A stretch of 37,124 nucleotides of DNA from Apostichopus californicus (Eukaryota; Echinodermata; Holothuroidea; Aspidochirotida; Stichopodidae): the NCBI GenBank assembly GCA_020650975.1, contig JAIPMN010000641.1, forward strand, positions 5,215 to 42,338. The letters run 5' to 3'. Position 1 is the first letter of the stretch; every line of letters begins with the position of its first letter. The notes beneath the pieces are model-generated. The model saw only the letters and a program-made list of their open reading frames with translations, did no database searches and was not told the origin of the DNA. The position numbers and the translations under genes are program-made. Of this stretch, positions 1 to 10,696 are shown one piece after another.

Positions 1-900
1 AGTGGGGGGGGGGGGGGAGGAGACAACTGAAAGTAGCTGTTTACACTTGCATTAGTAACTGTTTATGACTATAATCCCTTCACACATGACTCACTATGAA
101 TGTTAAGTGCAATATACCCCACAGAAGCTTTGAAGTATGTATTTCTTTCTTCTCACTCAAAAAGGTGTAATTGTAGAGACACTAATTTTATCAGCTCAAA
201 ATCATATTTTGCAATTTATCTACTATGAGCACACACACACTGATACCTATCCTCACAGTTTATATCATTTCAGTCGCTATTAAGTCCTGACAGGATGCCT
301 ACAATCATTTTTTTTTATATTTATACTGGTTTCAATCAACATTCGAAATATTAATTATTTTAACAATGTACTTCTTACCCAACAGATTTCAGCTCTCAAA
401 AATATAAGCAAATTAACATAAATATAGGCTTGTTAGGTTTTGGAAGTATGACTTGAAATTCATGTATAAGTAGTACCAGCTGGAGCTGACGGGCATCTGC
501 TTTTATTCTACTACATTCCATTATATGCAAAGTTGCTTAGTTCTAGGTTTAGTAAAGATTTTTAAAAGTAAGGTTAATTTTGTGAGGCTAAGTCAGGGAA
601 TAGTTTTCCAGTATCACATCACAAAATTCTATGCACTATATGATCAAATTGCTATACAAGTCCAAGTATGTATAGCACTTTATAAGAGACAAAGCTCAGA
701 GATTGGAAAAAGCTACACAAACATTTGAAAGCAAAATTGATTTCCCGGGCTTGTGTTGTGACAGTTATCTAACAATTTATACTGTTGAAATAGCAGTATT
801 TGAGAGAGACCTGATAAAGTTAACCAATCCCTTTTGATGAAGTAGTCATTTTAAGATGACACTAGTCACATCAATCAATAGAGCAACAAAATAAAAAGTT
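1..900. other. No gene seen
   Basis: AT-rich sequence starting with a 14-base G run. One open frame of 67 codons at 525 has no splice or coding support. Confidence 0.5.
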
Positions 901-944
901 GAAATACTCCCCCCCCCCCCAACCCCCAAAACAGCAGTACTTAC

Positions 945-1127
945 TTGTTCCTGCATCTTTTCCACTTGGGGACTTGCTTGGCTTTTTCTTGCCTCTCAGA
1001 GATGACATTCTCCTCTCGTCCTGATCTTCACTCAGTGGAATGAATGACTCTTGTTTGACCAATAGACGTCTGTTACTCTACAAGGTTCTTGTTCATCTTC
1101 ATCATGGCCAAAGCTAACTCATCAAAA
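945..1127 (-). CDS. Candidate exon, minus strand, with a frame break
   Basis: Reading leftwards, an acceptor (TTTTATTTATAG) at 1128-1139 opens a frame FDELALAMMKMNKNLVE that meets TAA at 1073-1075. Just there a second frame opens (SNRRLLVKQESFIPLSEDQD, then ERRMSSLRGKKKPSKSPSG) and runs to the strong donor ACAA|GTAAGT at 944. Both halves look coding and would be continuous if two bases were added or one removed near 1076. Alternatively the exon starts at an internal acceptor (CTTGTAG, exon from 1077). It may be an alternative terminal exon, a pseudogene lesion or an assembly error. No further exon is seen to the left. The family is not recognised; the C-terminal half is Lys/Ser-rich. Confidence 0.4.
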
Positions 1128-1816
1128 CTATAAATAAAACATATCTTTTCTTAGATACGAGCAGTTAACAGATAACATGTATTTTAAAAAATCTGCATAT
1201 CAGAGATTATGCAAGAAAGAGGGTTATTCTGCCATTCAAACTATGTTACAGTATATCTAAGGCAAAAAATTAAAACATCAAGATCTTGGGGAGTGTGGCA
1301 CTGAGAATTCTGTAGTAATTGTAGGCCATGACCCAAGCCAATAAGGCTAGGTCTATTTAGTTGCATTATGTACACTTGTGCCTTAGCACACACAGTAGCC
1401 TACATGGAACCTAAGTAGGTCTAGGTCTAACTTAAAATGATTTCCCAGTGAAAAGTTTTGACGAGTCAAGAGAAAGGAACATATATACCAAACATCCTAG
1501 TAAAATTTGTATGCAGTTGTTAATTTATCATTTTCCAGATAATAGCATGTGAGCATAAAGCAAACAGGTAGGATGCCATGAGTCTTAAGTTAGATGCTCA
1601 CTGACAAAATTGTTTATGCCTTTATCTAGAAATGTACACTGTGTGCGGAGCAATTGTAGAATACCCTGCAGCTTACACACACAGGACCTTTTGAGAACAA
1701 CACAACATTGTTAACTGTAGGGTGTTCCGATCATAATCTGTGAGATTCAACAATTGCAGGGTATGCTGCAATTAAGCAGTTTGCTTCAATATTATTGTTG
1801 GGATGCAAAATGATAT

Positions 1817-2083
1817 CAAAGTGTCTATTCTTACGACGAGTTGTAAGAATAATTGCCGATTACGCATGCACGGTTGCTATTTTACAACCAGGAGTACTAT
1901 TTTTACGACCATGAGTAACAATTATTTCCAGTTAGGGTTAGGGATAGGATTAGGGGTTAGGTTTAGGATTACCCCTACTACACGCACAGTTGCTTTATTT
2001 ACTTTACAGCGCATGAATTCGCCGATGTCGTAAGAATAGTTTATAGATAATTGTTACGACTAGTCGTAAGAATAGCCACGGCC
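1817..2083. mobile_element. MITE with CTATTCTTACGAC inverted repeats
   Basis: A 13-base perfect inverted repeat, CTATTCTTACGAC at 1825-1837 and its complement at 2063-2075, with a further copy of the complement at 2027-2039. Outside it both flanks read AAATGATAT (1808-1816 and 2084-2092), a 9-base target duplication. There is no coding capacity. The middle holds a telomere-like stretch. Confidence 0.65.
1931..1968 (+). repeat. Degenerate TTAGGG-like array
   Basis: GTTAGGGTTAGGGATAGG followed by ATTAGGGGTTAGGTTTAGG, imperfect TTAGGG units inside the 1817-2083 element. It looks like internal MITE sequence rather than a telomere fusion. Confidence 0.6.
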
Positions 2084-2339
2084 AAATGATATAGTCTAGT
2101 CGCAGTGGCTTCCAATCCAACTGAGGTTGAAGCCTTCAAAACAATGAAGTGAAAGTGATGGTGAAAACTGATAATTTCAACTAGGCTATCAATGACAATA
2201 TCTTGAAAACACAATGAAGATATGGTATGCAAAGAACCTTCTAGCCTAGCCCACTTAATTGCAGAATATTCCCAAATTTCACAGAGTATGACCAGTGGGT
2301 GTGACTGTGAGTTGCAAAGTATTCTGCAATTGCTCCTGA

Positions 2340-2545
2340 CCTTAAGTTCTAATAATAGGCCTTAAAGTTAGGCCTAGGTCTGGAGCTGACTAGGCCTACA
2401 AGGGTTAGATCTGATTACGTTTGGCCTAATTTTGTAGTATTGCTGGGTACTAAATCTACTGCTAGGCCTAGGCCTGGTAGCCTATAGTAATATTAATATT
2501 ATGTACAATTTGTGTGCGTTGTAATCAGGCTTACGATCGGGCCTA
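2340..2545. repeat. TAGGCCTA-rich tract
   Basis: Many overlapping TAGGCCTA / GCCTAGGC palindromes in about 200 bases (for example CTAGGCCTAGGCCTGG near 2461). The same motif is dense at 6510-6845 and 7040-7125. Confidence 0.6.
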
Positions 2546-3279
2546 GGCTATGATTATTACTAGATTGAAACAACAATATTTATTCACAAAGCATATTATT
2601 CCAGAATGCTTACGGAAACCTCTATGTTCGTTTTTTTTAAACAGAACTTGCACTGTAGCTGGGCTTAGCCAAAGTCTGATTAACGTTGGTTAACATGAAT
2701 GATGAAGTCTGCAGAGTTCAGTTCGCTATTGTATTGGCCCTTTAAACTTTGAATTGCGGCGTCTGCCGTCCTCTGCTTAACTGTAAACATTAAAGTTAAC
2801 GTATAACACATACATTGGTTATGCTCACCTAATAACGACATGCAAATAATATAAGAATGGTGACTCGTGTACCGACGGTTGGAGGCCTAAACTATAAATG
2901 TTATGGATTGACAGTTGAATTTCGTGAGATCTAAAAGTTGTAGTAGAACTTGAAGCTGCTCTCCACGATATAGGCTACTGTCGTATCTATGCTCATTATG
3001 GTAAGCCTAACGCTCAGTAATATGCAAGTCTAGTGTGAAGCAATGGTATAGGCTAATAAATATGGAGAGCTTGTTAACCTATCTATTTTAGATCGACCAT
3101 TCAACGTATATTTAACTATGAACGCTATTTGTTTCCTTCGGAAATTGCATTTAGTTACTGAATAATTATCCAAGTTTGACTATAGAATAAGCTTTTAAGA
3201 AACAAGATAAGTAAATCTTAAAATGATTTATTAGCTTTAAACATTGTCATTTGTGTAACTCTGAAGTATCTAATTTTTA

Positions 3280-3440
3280 CGACAGCTGTCAACGCGGATT
3301 TTGGCTGTCACGTGACGTACACCCGGGGTTTTGTGTTTCCCGCGCTGAAATATAATTTAAAAGCGAACTTCATTTAAGATTTCGGTTACTGCGGGACCCG
3401 GTCCCCATTTGAATAATTCAAGGTTAACAGCCGTCGCAGT
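3280..3440. promoter_or_regulatory. CpG-richer promoter candidate with E-box palindromes
   Basis: In AT-rich surroundings this patch holds many CpG (AACGCGG, CCCGCGCTG, CACGTGACGTAC, GCGGGACCCGG), a 10-base palindrome GACAGCTGTC (3281-3290) and TCACGTGA (3308-3315), a bHLH-type E-box. A TATAATTTAAAAG stretch follows at 3350. It could drive a transcript in either direction; the nearest candidate exon is the minus-strand one ending at 945. Confidence 0.35.
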
Positions 3441-4016
3441 AGGATTAAGCACAATCCAGTAGAAGTAATATAGCCACTAGATAAATTGTACAAGCATGTG
3501 ACAATGCTCGATGAAACTACACTCATATTCACTTTTCATAGTTATGCTAGAAAACACACTCACTGAAATATTGCACATGTAAACCTTCTTGTATACATGA
3601 CGCGTGATAATATCTTTATCAGATTTGTTTTCATGATAATTTTGTGGGTCAATATGATGGGTGGGGTGGGGTAGATCCTCTTCTTATCCTTCTATTTTCC
3701 CTTTTATTTACATTTAAACTGTGTAATTAATTATGTTAAGGTGGGCTTCTTGTAAAAGCTTCGCCGATTCAAAGCCTTTCCACCATTTTCTTATCGTTTG
3801 TTACCCTTTTTATTGTTAACATTGCAATATACAGTATGCATAAAAATGGAAAAATAAATCAAGTCAAATATCAAACTTTAATGCAGTTTATTGTTACATG
3901 TAGGAAATATATGCGAAGAAGGGAGGGGGTCGGTATAATACCATTATAGTCTACCATCTGCATCCCATCCTCCACTTGGAATGCACTCCACGAATTATGT
4001 GATGTAGGCTACTAGT

Positions 4017-4418
4017 CAGGGTTTCCTTAACTTTATCCCCCCCCCCGACCCCCTGTGGATGTCAGAGCTGTCCACGAACCCCCAACTTTTCCAGACACGA
4101 TCTGAGTCATTATTATACTATAATACGCATAACAGATAACAGTGCTTCGTTAAAGATCAAGTGTCTGTTTCTGTTTCATAATTCAGTTATATTTATCACA
4201 TGCACGGTACGGTACTACTATGGCAACATATGCGTATGGAACGCGAAAAGAGTTTGTCGATAGGTACGACTTTTGTACATTACTAAATAATATGACATAT
4301 CAGATTTTAGTTCAACAGAAAGTACTCTAGCTTTGACTTTCAGAAACGTCTCACGAACCCCCTGGGATGGACTCACGCACCCCCTGTGGGTTCATGCACC
4401 CCAGTTAGGGAACCCCTG
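4017..4418. mobile_element. hAT-like MITE
   Basis: Ends CAGGGTTTCCTTAAC (4017-4031) and the complement of CAGGGGTTCCCTAAC (4404-4418). Flanks CTACTAGT and CTCTTAGT form an 8-base target duplication with two mismatches. The termini are C- and G-rich inside the TIRs. Non-coding, non-autonomous. Confidence 0.65.
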
Positions 4419-4426
4419 CTCTTAGT

Positions 4427-5124
4427 CATCTGAATCCTTTGTATTGGCAAAAATAATGCCAGTTAGAAGATCAATTTTCCATTCATTGAAGCGTCGAATA
4501 TTTTATTCTTTCGTCATCAAATGTCACAAATTCTATTTAAAAAAAAATATTCGAAATTGTGAAACAATGTAGGCCTATATTCTCGAAATGTAGATGACCA
4601 ACGTCGAACTTCGAAAAAGAAAAGAGCCGAACTGTCAAAAAAGTCAATAAGTAGTAATAAATTAGTGGAAATTTCAGCAGGCAAAATTAACAACATGTCG
4701 AAATTTCGGACTGCATTGATTAATATAAATATATATATTAGATATAATATATATGATACAATTTCTAAATTTCCTACGAAGCTTACACTTGTCATCAAAG
4801 GCCTACGTATAAGTTTGATGTGGTTTTTACATTTTGACGGTGCTACTTCGCCTACACCATCATACAATGCGGTCAATTGTGTGTGTGTGTCCAATTTTGT
4901 GGCAAAAGCTCCCTCAGGCTCAGTAAACGGCTGGGACAATATAACTCCCAAGTGGAAACATTGAATTGACATAGAATTCACCTTCACAGGTAAAATGAAA
5001 ATGTTGAATCAAAATACATGGTTGCCATGGATACCGAGGTATGGCATAGTCACGTGGTTAAAAGTCAAATGTATATATTTAGCTCAATTTTGTGTAAAAT
5101 TCTCCTTCTTAAAGTCTGTGCCGA
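4427..5124. other. No firm gene; open frames on both strands
   Basis: A 156-codon minus-strand frame (4517-4987) and a 99-codon plus-strand frame (4665-4964) overlap. The left half is very AT-rich and reads as a hydrophobic low-complexity chain. No splice support and no recognised domain, so neither is called. Confidence 0.4.
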
Positions 5125-6000
5125 TTTTCTTCAAACTTGATGGGAAGGTACCCCAGGGTGAACCCTTGTGTTTCGCAGGCCCCAGAACCAAAGGTCAAAG
5201 TAGCATTACCCTGTTTCACACCGACACAAATGAAGTCAAAGGCACTGAATAAGACATAAAATGCAAACTGCAAATGAATTATATTGAAAGTTGACAAACA
5301 ACAAAGCAAAAGATCTCAATGACCTGGATAAGCCCTTCTCCTGCACATATTCTTAGGTTCGGTACCTCCGGTGTTTATGAAAATATCTCACCCCCCTCCC
5401 CCCTCCCCCATCACCAGTTGCTTCCTACGCCTATGTCTAAACGGAGAACAATTTAGAGTGGATATGTGATTGATTGACAATGAGTGGTAATCTTCCTTGT
5501 GTTGAAAGTTAGTATAAAATGAAAAAAAGAAGAGAAAATTCACAATAATTTGATCACTGTTAAATATGTGGTTATTGGCTCCAATTATAGCACGCTATAG
5601 CTAGGAAAGTTTGTGATTATGTAATCGACCTGCCACGGTCGTAAATCAACTTCAGACTCTAAGATTAGCCTGTATAGCTCCTTAACACCATTAGGCTCTT
5701 TGTGTAAACACTGTATGGAAATATGTTCATGTCTACAGTGTCATAATCATACAGAGTTCACACAAAGACCCTCATACAAGAAAAAAATATGAGGCAGGCG
5801 TTGCAGACTAATTGGTAAAAAGAGGTCATTTTACGACATGGCAGGTCGATTATGGTAATCTCAAGAAACTTTTCCATTGATAGCGTGCTATAGTGCAGAC
5901 CTTTTAATGTATCATTTTGGAGTCAGGACTCCAAGCCTAGCTTTGAGCAGTGTAGGGTTCACAATGTTAACTTAGTAAACGGTATTTCCAGATTCGTAGC
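5125..6000. repeat. Dispersed repeat copy 1 (interrupted)
   Basis: Matches 10697-11268 over several blocks, for example GTGAACCCTTGTGT, CCCCAGAACCAAAGGTCAAAG and GATAAGCCCTTCTCCTGCAC. After the inserted element at 5564-5903 the match resumes (TTGGAGTCAGGACTC... against CTGGAGTCGGAACTC...). Both copies carry a C-rich run near the middle. Family unknown; no coding signal kept. Confidence 0.6.
5564..5903. mobile_element. Foldback MITE with TTAA flanks
   Basis: A perfect 13-base inverted repeat TATAGCACGCTAT (5586-5598 and 5880-5892) extends inward as an imperfect palindrome, with CGACCTGCCACG against CATGGCAGGTCG and CTCTTTGTGTAAACACTGTATG against CATACAGAGTTCACACAAAGA, so the element folds along most of its length. 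TTAA occurs at both outer edges (5560-5563, 5904-5907). The second repeat copy at about 11155 lacks it and gives an empty site. Confidence 0.65.
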
Positions 6001-6858
6001 TAAGAATAAATGCACCCCCTTCTTTCACAAATTTCGAATGCCATAACTCATGGTGAAGTATTCATGCTATTAGTATGTTTTGCTTTTCTCAAATGTTAAC
6101 CGACAGTTTTCGCATAAAAGTAATTATGTGGTTATACTACTATATGCAAAACATCGCGAAAAAGAAGCAAACCATTCAGTTTACGAGGGCACTCATATAT
6201 TACTTTAATAAAAACTTGTTTTTAAACAGCGCCACTGACATCCTAGTACATATTTGCGTGCGCCGACTCGACGCGTATACCATGCATCAAGCGTGCGTAC
6301 CCGGTCGTACGTACCCGTACCCCCGTGCATGCAATAAAGGTGCAACAAAATGATCAGACATTGATGTAGGCTACGGTTAGTACCGCTCATCAATTTCTTT
6401 TAGTTTTGGGTTCAGTAGTTCTTGTATAGACAAAACCATCTTCAATTATCCATCAATAATTATATGCGTTACTGTTAGAAACTTATTTTAAACAGCCGCA
6501 GAATGAATGGGACCGGATGGCCTAGCTAGACTCCGCCTAACCTAATGATGTTAGATATAGCTCCTACGAGTCCTAGACTAGGCCTGCCGCCTAGACTATG
6601 ACCTAGGCTACGTTTGAATTTAGGCAAGTTAGCCGGAACATCCTAACTTAGTTACACTGTCATATAATTTTGTTTTGCTCCTTTGTAATTGTCTTGACTA
6701 GTTAATTGTTGTCATTAAATTATGCTACCTTAGGCCATAACGTTAGGTCTTCATTTTCAGTTTATTTGTTTTTTACCCAAGGCCATATAGGCCTAGGCTA
6801 TAGGCCTTCCTGAATTTTTAACAGGCCCTAGGCCTAGGCCGGGTTACACTAGTCCTAC

Positions 6859-7023
6859 AGTCAGGATGGTTTCCGATATTTGATTGAGCTTTCGCAAGGG
6901 AATGCAAAGAATAAAAAGCCTCAATTCCACAGACCACAGGAGCATGTTTGAACAACTGTGGCTGGGTGTTGCTAATATCTAGAACGGTACTGAGTGACCC
7001 AAGGTGCCAATATGGTACAATTA
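6859..7023 (-). CDS. Candidate exon, minus strand
   Basis: The acceptor is AAGTGTTGTTAG and the donor GACT|GTAGGA. The phase is 1-1, 54 codons: IVPYWHLGSLSTVLDISNTQ, then PQLFKHAPVVCGIEAFYSLH and SLAKAQSNIGNHPD. The entry phase matches the candidate exon at 7837-7926. The opposite strand also has a short open stretch here (QDGFRYLIELSQGNAKNKKP), so the strand assignment is not certain. Confidence 0.3.
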
Positions 7024-7176
7024 CTAACAACACTTAGGATTTAGGCCTAGTAGTAGTAAGTAGTAACACTAGTTATATTTATTTTAACCCAGCATTAAGT
7101 TCTGGACATAGGCTAGCCTAGGCCTAAACCAAAAACTATAATTATCATTATATTTTTATTTTTATATCAACAACAG

Positions 7177-7295
7177 GTCGCCGAATGATGAAACTTAATG
7201 CAATACTTCTTAGTCATCATGGCTTTAACCAGCTGCCTATCCAACTATCCCTTGGATGGCCACATGAATTCACCTGCTTCAAACTTTATGAAAAG
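7177..7295 (+). CDS. Candidate exon, plus strand
   Basis: The acceptor TTTTTATATCAACAACAG and donor AAAAG|GTATAC enclose a frame RRMMKLNAILLSHHGFNQLP, then IQLSLGWPHEFTCFKLYEK, entering with two bases and leaving in phase 0. It lies between two minus-strand candidates, so it belongs to another gene or is a chance frame. No joining exon was found. Confidence 0.25.
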
Positions 7296-7836
7296 GTATA
7301 CATAATAGCTGATATGATTTTAAGATCAGCGAGTAAGAACTTCCCAAGATACTTAAGGGAAATGACTGGATTCATAAGTTTGAAAAATGAAACCATCTTA
7401 ACTTTTGTGATGCAAAAATCATGCAATTGTTTATTTCTGTTAGCTTGGTAACCTTGGTAGTTCAGATACTTTCCAAACTGATTTTTTAAAAACCAAAAAC
7501 TTGTATTGATATGAATCTTCCATCGATGTTAAGTTTAATGTTTTGTCAAATACAAAAATTAATTTTATGACAAAAATAATTTTTTGCTTAAAGAATTATT
7601 AGCCCTTTTAAGGTATGTTAATAAATCAATGATTCCACTCAAAGAAAGTTGAGTAATGTCATTCTCATTTTGAAGTCCTCTATACACCTGTATATTGAAT
7701 TTGCATTATTTAATAAATCAAGAATGGAATTGTATCAATCCTTATCTGTTTCCTGTGCATCTAAATTTTAGCCTGGCTTCCCATATTCTTACCCATCTGA
7801 TGTTAATAATAGTGAAACCACTCTAAACACCATTAC

Positions 7837-7926
7837 AGGCATCCCATGCAAGAGCATCTAGGACAACTCCATCTTCACCGATCCCCTTAGATGTCTCACA
7901 TAAAGTTCCATGCAATGCATTGGTCC
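7837..7926 (-). CDS. Candidate exon, minus strand
   Basis: The acceptor GTCTTGCACCCAG is good and the donor GCCT|GTAATG moderate. The 90 bases are in phase 1-1 and code TNALHGTLCETSKGIGEDG and VVLDALAWDA. It joins the 6859-7023 exon in phase. On the other strand a 34-codon open frame exists but without a matching donor. Confidence 0.33.
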
Positions 7927-8260
7927 CTGGGTGCAAGACGTGACCACTCACCATGGTGAGAAATGATAGACACACAAGCAGTGAGTGATTTTAATTCATC
8001 AGGCAAGAAGTAAGAAAGAGATATATATACTATATGTATAGACATCTAGAAATCAGCATGAACTGTTCGTCAGTGATGATCTTATACAGATGTATAGGGC
8101 TATTAGTAAATCTTATAGCCTCCAGCGCAAGGGCATTTGTGACAAACCACTAAACCAGCCTATTCGCCACAGGATTCTCTATCAAACCTTACAGTTCTAT
8201 TCTTCCTTCATCCATCATGCTGCCCAACCTTCATTGCCCTTGTAGTCTCAACCTCCCCCA

Positions 8261-8283
8261 CCCCCCCCCCCCCCCCCCCCCCC
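8261..8283 (+). repeat. Poly-C tract of 23
   Basis: The longest unbroken C run in the window, preceded by another short C-rich stretch. Length in the assembly may be wrong. Confidence 0.95.
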
Positions 8284-8995
8284 AAATGAAGAAGGCAAAG
8301 GGAGATTAATACTGGCCCCATCCCTTGTGTATGACTGGACTCTTATGTCATGGTCTTATATCGTTCGAAGGTCATCAGTATTGCACAGGGGGAGGGGGGG
8401 GGGTCGTACCATACTTAGAAGATCATATTCACCCATATACCAATTCAAAAGATGCATTTTACTGTCACTTGAAATTGGTGCCCATCCATCACTGATATAG
8501 TCACTCATGTAGTTTCACCATGGAGTTGTCACATCTGCCTGGTCAAACATCTATTTGCAAATAACCTGGAGGGTAAGAAACTTTCTGAAAGTACCTTTGA
8601 AATTTTTCTTTGCAAGCACTAAATTTAGAGGCAACTTCTTATGTCCTTCATGGTAATAAGGTCAAGAAGGTAAGTGGGGAGGGGGGGTGGATCGTGTCCA
8701 ACATATTACTATGATGTCATTTCAATTTGATAGATGAAGTTTCCCAGTCACATGTACCTGGGAGTTTTGCTCTCTGTTGTGTCCCTTGACAACCTCATTT
8801 GGGACTAACAGCTGACCTGGGAACACCTCCCTTGATCCTATCTTTACTGGGATCTTAAACTGTTATTAAAGTTTTGTCATCACAGGCACATGGCAGAAAG
8901 CTATGCAGCAATTTTATGGTATTCCTAATACATGACCCCTTAATAACAAAATGGAAATAACTTTTTGTGGTAAAGGCTTTACAAGAAATAATTAC

Positions 8996-9153
8996 CTTTG
9001 AGGGGGGAGCTGGAGGATACTGTAAGTTGCTAACTGTCAGGTACTCCAGGGAGTAGGCGGGAGATGACAGGCAGGTTTGTAAGTGCAGAGGTATAGTCAA
9101 TGCAGGAAGTACATTGTTAGCTCTGTGCCCTCTGCTGGTACTACGCTTCAAAC
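8996..9153 (-). CDS. Candidate exon, minus strand
   Basis: The frame reads LKRSTSRGHRANNVLPALT, IPLHLQTCLSSPAYSLEYLT and VSNLQYPPAPPSK and ends at donor AAAG|GTAATT, phase 0. The acceptor is uncertain; GCTACACAG at 9154 is used here. The other five frames are broken. It does not join the 7837-7926 exon in phase, so an exon is missing between them or they belong to different transcripts. TATAAATA on the minus strand near 9170 could instead mark a start upstream. Confidence 0.33.
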
Positions 9154-9439
9154 CTGTGTAGCCTGATATTTATACTTCAGTGTAGGGACTGTCAAGATTC
9201 AAAGCAGGTTGTCTTTGCAGTAAGGAAATTCACCGAACATATTAGTAATAGGATTGCTGTATTAGTCTGAATTGGTGAGTTTTTTTGAAGTAAGTTCTTT
9301 AGTGTGTGTCTGGCCAGTACAGTGTTCTCTCAGAGTGGTAGGATGAGGCTGCCATTGGCCAGTACAAATAGGCACCCCTCTTCTTTTATTCCACAATGTA
9401 TAAAGCTTCATAATTAAAATTTAAAACACTAATTTGTCA

Positions 9440-9592
9440 CTGTGCAATGTTTTATATGTCCTGCTTTGTTTATTTGTTCCTGCCCTTTTGTAACTTTTTA
9501 GTATATTTGTATTTGTATATTACTGTTTTTATTCAAGCATTCAGTTACCCTTTGTGGGGCTTAGTAAAGTTGATCTTATCTTAGAAGAAAGT
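9440..9592 (+). mobile_element. Non-LTR retroposon 3' tail
   Basis: ACCCTTTGTGGGGCTTAGTA followed by AAGTTGATCTTATCTTAG is the usual 3' end of CR1/L2-like non-LTR elements in invertebrates. The upstream sequence is T-rich and not coding; the left limit is not visible. Confidence 0.4.
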
Positions 9593-10250
9593 TACATTAT
9601 TGCTACTCAAATTTCACACTCCAAACTCACTTTCAATGATTCATTCATTGCAATATGTTATTACAAGATAGAGGTTGCAAAACATGGCCAGAGAATAAAA
9701 ATTAAAGGATATTAAGATGTGGGCTTATGTTTGCCTGTCAGGCAAGTGCTAATCTAATTTTCAGTTTGTGTAGGATAGTGGAAGAAAATAGTGGATGCTA
9801 CTATATGCCAGGGTAATGTCAAGGTTTGTCATATTATGATTTGTGAATGTTTTGGTATCACTTTGTTGGAATTGACCAAGCAGGAAATAAACAAATGTTC
9901 AAATTTGTGTTGCAGTTTTATTTAAATAAATACTATGGTTTCTTTGTACAAAACCTACAAAACTTTTGCACACTATTTACACAGCAATTTTACCATTCTG
10001 CATAGCATGATATATGATTAACTGTTCCTTGCTAAGCCATTAAATTGTTTCAATTTTCATATAGGATTACTTCCGCTGAATCAGGCTTTGTGTGGGACAA
10101 ACTTTAATGGTGCATCAACTTGTCTGTAGGTGAGTGAATTCGTTTCCAGTATTTCAAATTTCTTCAAACTTTGACTAGATCGGACAGATTTGAGTTTAGT
10201 AGAAAAATTAGAGAGGGAGGATGAGATATTGTATATCCTTTGCCAGTTGG

Positions 10251-10283
10251 ACCAGGGAGTTGTTATGGAAACAACTCCCTGGT
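10251..10283. repeat. Hairpin ACCAGGGAGTTGT / ACAACTCCCTGGT
   Basis: A perfect 13-base inverted repeat with a seven-base spacer (TATGGAA). Related hairpins occur at 25647-25675 and 36812-36846. The hAT-like element at 10286 has its target duplication inside the right arm. Confidence 0.7.
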
Positions 10284-10285
10284 TG

Positions 10286-10661
10286 CAGTGGCAGAGCTAG
10301 GGGTATTGGTCAGGAGGGGCGAGAATGGTCTGTAGGGGCGCTTTTGACACTATCTAAGCGGAGCGCCACCACAGGTTGGTGCGTACAGAAATTTTTTGAG
10401 TAAAGATGCTCCCTAGATCGCCGGAAATGACCCTTTCCGGGCCTGGCTAATTTGCAGATAAACGAAGAATAAATAGGTGTTATCGCGAAATTACACCAAC
10501 AAAATGTGACAAATCTCAATAGGTAGATGAGAGCGCAATAAAAAAGTCAATAATCGCGAATAAGTAAAAAGTGGTAAAGAGCTGAAAAGGGCGCCAGCAG
10601 TCCATTTGAGTTCGTCAGGGGGGGCATATGCCCCCCTGACTGTATGGACGCTCCGCCACTG
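10286..10661. mobile_element. hAT-like MITE inserted in a hairpin
   Basis: The ends are CAGTGGCAGAGC (10286) and the complement of CAGTGGCGGAGC (ends 10661). The 8-base target duplication CCTGGTTG is perfect (10278-10285, 10662-10669). It carries an internal GGGGGGCATATGCCCCCC palindrome near 10618-10636. The short open frames inside are not genes. Confidence 0.75.
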
Positions 10662-10696
10662 CCTGGTTGGACCATATACAGCAATGTCAGTTTCAG

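Noticed and set aside
1931..1968. Interstitial telomere marking a chromosome fusion
   Set aside because: Short, degenerate and located inside a MITE with its own target duplication.
4517..4987. 156-codon minus-strand open frame, the longest in the window
   Set aside because: Much of it is AT-rich low-complexity sequence giving a hydrophobic chain, it overlaps an open frame on the other strand, and no domain or splice support is seen.
10066..10126. Short exon LLPLNQALCGTNFNGASTC with good splice sites
   Set aside because: The best donor (TAG|GTGAGT) places an in-frame stop at the exon end; only a weaker donor (CT|GTAGGT) avoids it, and no neighbour fits.
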